Source: Epiperipatus broadwayi
Taxonomy: Eukaryota > Onychophora > Udeonychophora > Euonychophora > Peripatidae
Direction: 5' to 3'
Assembly (NCBI GenBank): GCA_028023455.1
Contig: JAQFVV010006543.1
Span: 372,001 to 436,000, forward strand
DNA length: 64,000 nucleotides
The notes beneath the pieces are model-generated. The model saw nothing but the letters and a program-made list of their open reading frames with translations, was not told the DNA's origin and did no database searches. Of the stretch, positions 58,468 through 64,000 are shown in pieces. Each line of letters starts with the position of its first letter. The stretch's first letter is position 1. Both the position numbers and the translations under genes were made by a program.

Positions 58468-60234
58468 CAACAGCCTTTCATAGAAAAAAAATTGAAAAAA
58501 AACCATTATTTACTCTCTAGATAAGAAGAGGTAGAATTTATTTACTGATTAATAAATAATTGATGTCTTTCTTGATTGGCAATGAGTCACCTGACTGACA
58601 AAAGTCTTATGTTTATTAGGAAATTATTAGCTATGTAAATAAACATTAAAGTTCTAGCCAAATTCAATCCCTAGATTGAAGGTGTGTCTAGCATAACGCA
58701 TGAATACATAGGACATACGCACTCTATTTATATATACGTGTTTGTGTTTATACTTCATTTAACTTCAACTTTAAATTTGTGGAAAGTTTATTTTATTGAC
58801 GTTGGAATAATTAGTGAAAGACTTCATTTTAGTAATTACAATCACCATCTATATTTTAATGCCATTTTCAATTCGTTATTTATGAATTATTAATCAATCA
58901 CGAAACTTATTTTCAGCGCTTCCATCCATACGTTTAATGAGAATATGATTAATGGAAGCTCGTTATTTGCGTCCAAATACAAATAAATTAATTCTAGTTT
59001 GATTCGCTTTTGACATTTTCAAGTCAAATGTAAGCAAAAATAGAACAAAAACGTAAATTTATAAAGGGCATATTAAAATGCTTCTCATTAATAAATGTAT
59101 ATATTCTATATATTGATAAGTAAAGCCAATTAGGCAGTGCTAAATGTACAACTTTTAAGCAGCGGCCAATTTAATTAAAAAATTGTGACTGTCAACTCAA
59201 CTCACTGGTTAGATTATCTTCTGTGTAAAGCTTATGAATGTCTGACAAAGAGCAACAGAATAAAGAAATATGATTTATACGAGATAAATATAAATTTTGA
59301 GAAGTTTCTAATATTTTAATACGATGATATAATATAAATTTTGATTAATATGACGGTATTACAGTCTTAAATAACTTATTCCATATATCGAAGGAGAAGA
59401 CATTCGTCAGATTAGTCAACTACTTATCGGTAAAAAGTTATTTTGCCTTCTTATTATTGTATTAAAATCCATAGATATCCATTTACTGACCAATAGTAGA
59501 ATGATCAGCTAGCTTGATTATAAATGACTAATTGAAAATTTTTTAAGACTGCTTACAAATCTGCAACTATCTAGAAAAAACTGAACCTTTGCCCTAGATT
59601 CAAATTCAGGTCATGGGCATTAAACCATACTCACTATAGATGTGAGCATGCTCAGCCTTCAGAATATATATATATACTGAAAAAAACATGTATAACCATC
59701 ATTTTTCTGTGGATTAATGTCAATATCTATCTGTCTCACACTTAACATTATTATCTGGGTGTGATGTTTTTAAAGTAGTTACTATAAAAAAAGAAGAAAT
59801 CAAACGTGTAATTTGGAAAATAGTGCCACATTGATATCAATAATAAGCCATAGTTTTTTATCTGCAATAATTGCTCTATTGATCCCCTCTACTTAGACAA
59901 TGGTAGGTGTGAACCAACCAAAACATTGTCATGGAATTGATACAAGTACCACATTGCATGAATAAATCTAGTGCAAATTTGTAACTAATAGAATCTTTTA
60001 GATTTATTCGAACTCCATGAAAGCTTTTTTTTAATGTAATCTATCATCCAATGTAATCAAAAGGTTTTTCAAGCCACTGACTTAACTGTTGAGTGAATAT
60101 AGATTTTTTTAAATACATGAATAGAAAAAGATAATGGTTGAGAATTTTGTATATTGAATTATAGTTCAGAATTTGACAACAGTCATTTAAGGTAGATAGT
60201 GTAGATCTAAAGGATTGTTTTAGTTATACATGCA
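58468..60234. other. AT-rich sequence, no gene recognised
   Basis: One short hairpin (GCTTCCAT...ATGGAAGC, about 58919-58962) was seen. Nothing else is recognised. Confidence 0.5.
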
Positions 60235-61450
60235 CACACAAATGTCAAACATTTTGCACCCATTGCTTTGATATCATCCCTTTCTCGTATATACACTAGT
60301 CATTTAATATCATTTTATTTCTAGCCCAGATATAAATTTTAATATTTTAGATGTATTTGAAATATTTAATCCTATGCACATTCTTGAAACATATAAATAA
60401 AGACATATGAAAAAAAAATAAATGATCCCAAGATGCATTTCATATTAAATCGGTACTCTTCAGATGGCCCAATTCATGATATATATGTCTTCATTATTTA
60501 TTCAGTATTTGTCAATGTCAAATTATTATGGTAGAATTGACAATTCTGCACTCAAAACTTTAATACTAACCTCTTCAGATGCTTTTCATTTATTAAACTA
60601 AAGATTAATTCTCTAGCCTATATATAAACTAGAAACCTTAGTTGAAGATTAATATATCTGTTTTAAGTAAACATACACAGAATGACTCAACTTCATCTTT
60701 CTTTTTCCAGGGGAATTATTTTTAAAAATATAATTAAAACTATTATTCCACTACACATTTATGAAACAAAATAAAGACATTTAAGGAAGACAACTCCTAA
60801 GATGATTATTTTATGCTAAATCAATTGTACAGTCCATGATACTTCACCCACATGTTCTTTAATCATTTAGTACTTCTCTGTATCAAATTATTACAGTTTT
60901 GTTTACAAGTACCAAATTTTTGCAATCCATAATCTTGACACCATACTTCAAATAAATGCAATAATGATTATTATTAAGAGATTTTGACTCTTGAAAATCA
61001 AATTATGGTAATTTGATACTAATAAATACTGAACAAATTGGATATATGTATATGATTATAATTTGGACTAATTGAAGAATGCTGGTTAAACATAAACATA
61101 TTTTGGATCATTTATCTTCTTTACATTTCTTTATTCAAATGTTTTAAAAATGTATTGGCAAATGGACATTTTAAATGAATTTACAAAAGGTATTGCACAT
61201 AGAAAGAGAGAGAAAATTATTCCAATGTATGTCTGTTTAATTAAATGCATATATGTATATATAAAATATTAATATTTAATTGATTTTAAAGTTTGTTTTG
61301 GGCTAAGAATAATATAATAATATGATAATCATTAGCCAAATAAATGATTAGTAATAATCATTACTGTACTTATTTAAAGTGGATAGTGTCAAAGCTATGA
61401 GTATAAAAGGTTTGACACTTGTAAATCAAATTGCAATATGTATATAAACC
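60235..61450. repeat. Cluster of tandem and inverted F1-related units
   Basis: A unit containing ATAAATAAAGACAT, a TTTCATATTAAATCGGTACT-type F1 module and GTCAATGTCAAATTATTA occurs near 60380-60600. It recurs about 370 bases later at 60749-60960 and, in inverted orientation, near 61010-61145 (GAATGCTGGTTAAACATAAA). Similarity is loose but ordered, so this is an old array of the F1 internal module. Confidence 0.5.
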
Positions 61451-61543
61451 ATAATGAAAACTTTCTCAATGATAGTTATATTAATACAATTCCCTTCTTT
61501 GTTAAATCTGTTCTACAAACAAAAATTGAATTATTTTTGTCCC

Positions 61544-61605
61544 GCTAAGATCTTATATGGAAAGCAGATCAATTTTCTGATCTGCCTTCTTATATAAAAT
61601 CTTAG
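61544..61605. repeat. Short hairpin
   Basis: CTAAGATCTTATATGGAAAG pairs imperfectly with CTTCTTATATAAAATCTTAG around the symmetric centre AGATCA...TGATCT. Likely a small MITE relic. Confidence 0.65.
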
Positions 61606-62336
61606 TAAAGCAATAAAACGACTTATGCTTTCAATCATATAATTAGTACTCACTAGTTATTACATACAATTAAGTAATGTACCAATTAAATCATTTAATA
61701 TATATAAATAACCTCTGATGTAGGTCACTTATATAGCTTTAAAAGTGAATACAAAAAGATATTACGTGTTTTAAAACTCCGTAAAAAGTTTATTTTTTTA
61801 TTTTTAAAACAATATTATCAAAAATAAAATTTACTTTCAAAAAATACTAAATATCATTTTTTAAAAAGACTAATAGAACAAACATTAAATTCAGACATTT
61901 TAACGATTGCTATGGTATTTGAAAAATTGCCAATCAAAGAAAAAACAATTATCAACTGCTATGCTGTTGTTTTCTTCATGCTGCCTCTGGAATAAGAACT
62001 ATAAAAATGATGAGATTCTTATATATTTGTATATATTTATAATGGCAGGGTAAAATTTGAATTGGAGTGATAATTCATCTTTCCAGAAATATAGCTTTTT
62101 TCATGGAACTATTATAATGCCCTAATAATACTGAATAATTCTTAAATGTATCTACCAATACTGGATCATATTTATGGATACTGTAACAAAACTGGATAAA
62201 TAAATAAATTTAGAAATCAGCTATGGATTACAAGAAGAATCACTGAGGAAGAGAAATATTTACACATTTTAAGCAACTCTGATTTTTTTTTTAAGGTTAT
62301 AAAGATGTATTCATATACACATATATACATTTGATC
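61606..62336. other. AT-rich sequence, no gene recognised
   Basis: No feature is recognised. Confidence 0.5.
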
Positions 62337-62552
62337 TTGGAGAGAAAGGTAGATCGAGACCTATATCAGTTAGTTCAAAGTTAATCTAGGCATCCTTGCA
62401 TATTAAACTAACTTTCTATTCTATATCGAAGCCTATTCTTGACCAGGTATCTTGAAAAAGTTCTTCAGGTGCTAATAATTTGTCTCTGTCCTTGATTTTG
62501 CCTAATATACCACAGAAAGTTTGGCAGACGTTGAGATCTGTTTGATTAATTT
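62337..62552 (-). pseudogene. Degraded coding-like segment of unknown origin
   Basis: On the - strand a frame with only two stops reads NQTDLNVCQTFCGILGKIKD, RDKLLAPEELFQDTWSRIGF and, after stops, INFELTDIGLDLPFSPR. This is far more protein-like than neighbouring frames. An acceptor-like pyrimidine tract and CAG precede it. No domain is recognised. It could be a pseudo-exon, a transposon relic or an exon with sequence errors. Confidence 0.35.
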
Positions 62553-62831
62553 AAGAATAAAGTATAAATACAAAAAAAAAATGTTATCTCTGAAAAAATT
62601 CTTTTAAGTTAATAAATTTATAAATTTAGAGATGAAAATATGACTATATGTTTGCTATAGCAAGAGATCTCATTTTTAGATTGATATTACTGACTAAAAG
62701 TGTTTAGCTCACAGAAAACAATAAGATAAATTTGATATAAACTTTTAGAATGACTTTGTTGTTTAAGTAATAGTTGAAAATTGATACAGAAACCTTCAGC
62801 TTTTTTATCTATTATTTACCACTGGACATAG
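62553..62831. other. AT-rich sequence before the candidate exon
   Basis: It ends in a pyrimidine-rich tract (CTTTTTTATCTATTATTTACC) and an AG at 62830-62831, suitable as a splice acceptor. Nothing else is seen. Confidence 0.45.
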
Positions 62832-62953
62832 GATTCCGACTAATTCATCAAAGAGTCAAATTTCTATGGCAACAGCTGTTAGCAGTGTTTGCATTTCTGA
62901 TCTTTTATTCAGGCGAACTTCTCTAATACCTATGATTTACGTTCAAAATCTGG
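62832..62953 (+). CDS. Candidate internal exon of an unknown host gene
   Basis: The 122-base segment has an acceptor-like tract and AG on the left and a strong donor, TGG|GTAAGAG, on the right. One frame is open for 40 codons between them and reads IPTNSSKSQISMATAVSSVC then ISDLLFRRTSLIPMIYVQNL. The base composition is clearly less AT-rich than its flanks. Splitting one base into each neighbouring codon gives phase 2 in and phase 1 out. No domain or family is recognised, and no partner exon is confirmed. The segment at 62337-62552 is on the other strand and so does not belong to it. Confidence 0.35.
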
Positions 62954-63785
62954 GTAAGAGCATCCTGTGATACTTTATTTTGTGGTAATAGATTTTTACT
63001 GCTAATTTATTTTTCATTTTTATGTATGTTTTTGACAATTCAATATTCAATGTGTCACATATATTAATAATTTTACTTTTTAAAAAATTTTTGAAATTTT
63101 TTTTAAATAAATGAAAATCAATACTTCCCTTTCTATTAATAACTGGGTTTCATTTTTTCTTATCAGCGACAGTATTATCGATTATATAGGTCACTACTTG
63201 AAAGAAATTCATTACCCAAAAGGGAATAATACATTACATATATATTAAAATGCTTCTGAATTTTTTAAAGGTTTTTAAAATCGATTGTTTTTTTTTTTTA
63301 TTTAAAAAAAGAAAAAAAAAACTTTTTTCCTGGTTATATTTCACAATCTTATTTAAAAATTTGCTCTTCAAAAGTAATTTTCTACTATCTTTTCTTTTTT
63401 AAGAGAATTTACTAAAATAAGTTCAATTATCTGAAAATAGTATTCTACTAAATATAAAAATAAACGCAAATACTTTTCAAAAATCTATATTTTATTTTTA
63501 AAAAATTGAAAATTATTTTCTTTTACTTAAAACAAAAAATTGAAAATCGTACATCTATACCCGCTATACTCACAGCTTACTAAATATATTCCCAATTAAG
63601 TTTTCTGCCACATACATGAATATAAAGATGTTATGTTAAGTCTTTTGCTTCAATAAAGGTGGCGTAACTAGTTGCAAAAATATCTAAACTCTTACTGACG
63701 TGTGAGTGCGTGAAGATTTATAATATTTAAAGTAATAGCACATTATCGGAGTTCACCTTCGATCTAACAATTTCTAAGAACAAGA
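62954..63785. other. AT-rich sequence, no gene recognised
   Basis: Homopolymer-rich DNA (T- and A-runs near 63290-63325). No feature is recognised. Confidence 0.5.
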
Positions 63786-63787
63786 TA

Positions 63788-64000
63788 ATAAAACAGGCAA
63801 AACTCTCCATACAGTAGTGCTACTCAGTGCCAACCAGAGTAATCAATGGATGCCGGAAGGCTTGTGCATAAAATCCCTATCTAGTGCCTACTCATCCAAT
63901 ATCCCCAGACTAGTTTCTGGCTTGTGGGGATATTGGATGACTAGGCACTAGATAGGAGTTTTATGCACAAGCCTTCTGGCATCCATTGATTACTCTGGTT
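63788..64000. repeat. Palindromic F2 inverted dimer cut by the window edge
   Basis: It starts with the F2 tip AAAACAGGCAAAACTCTCC. The left arm 63832-63907 and right arm 63925-64000 are near-perfect reverse complements around a spacer of 17 bases (GACTAGTTTCTGGCTTG). Unlike the 25.8 kb dimer, the turn-around lies early in the unit, so it formed independently. The right end lies outside the window. Confidence 0.9.

Overview
This is AT-rich nuclear DNA from an animal (by eye about three quarters A+T). No complete host gene was recognised. No bacterial-type gene, operon, rRNA or CRISPR array is present. Almost everything I can identify is mobile-element debris: RTE-like and other non-LTR retrotransposon fragments, a hAT transposon with terminal inverted repeats (TIRs) and target-site duplications (TSDs), a mariner transposase remnant, two piggyBac-like MITEs, six tRNA-derived retroposons and many foldback elements. 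This mixture would suit a lophotrochozoan, perhaps a cephalopod mollusc. That assignment is a guess from repeat style and not a demonstrated identity.

Layout. 1-7 kb: a degraded RTE element on the + strand (about 1800-4479) and a 400 bp foldback (6291-6690). 7-18 kb: palindromic repeats, tRNA-derived retroposons at 7.9, 15.7 and 16.5 kb, a piggyBac-like MITE (13814-14574), and one candidate host exon (13419-13643). 18-24 kb: almost featureless. 24-31 kb: non-LTR fragments, an 816 bp palindrome (25779-26594), and a mariner transposase relic on the - strand (about 26680-27570). 31-36 kb: a hairpin element with long TSDs (31946-32226), a 600 bp foldback (33804-34440) and another non-LTR fragment. 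36172-39778: a hAT element with 8 bp TSDs and a BED-finger transposase broken by nested insertions. 40 kb: GATA microsatellites. 42.0-43.9 kb: a second RTE copy interrupted by a piggyBac-like MITE. 44-52 kb: mostly unique AT-rich DNA, with one promoter-like cluster (48021-48080) and a distant poly(A)-like site (51206-51256). 52130-52790: a third large foldback. 54939-57403: an unclassified 2.5 kb TIR element with internal tandem subrepeats. 58-64 kb: one more tRNA-derived retroposon, a cluster of repeat units (60235-61450), a candidate spliced exon (62832-62953) and the start of another palindrome at the window edge.

The recurring theme is inverted duplication. At least three unrelated repeat families occur here as head-to-head dimers, and several elements are nested so that relative ages can be read. 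The elements most worth naming are the 54939-57403 TIR element and the hairpin family at 31946 and 37231, which carries 12-15 bp TSDs of the kind made by target-primed retroposition. No host pathway can be inferred.
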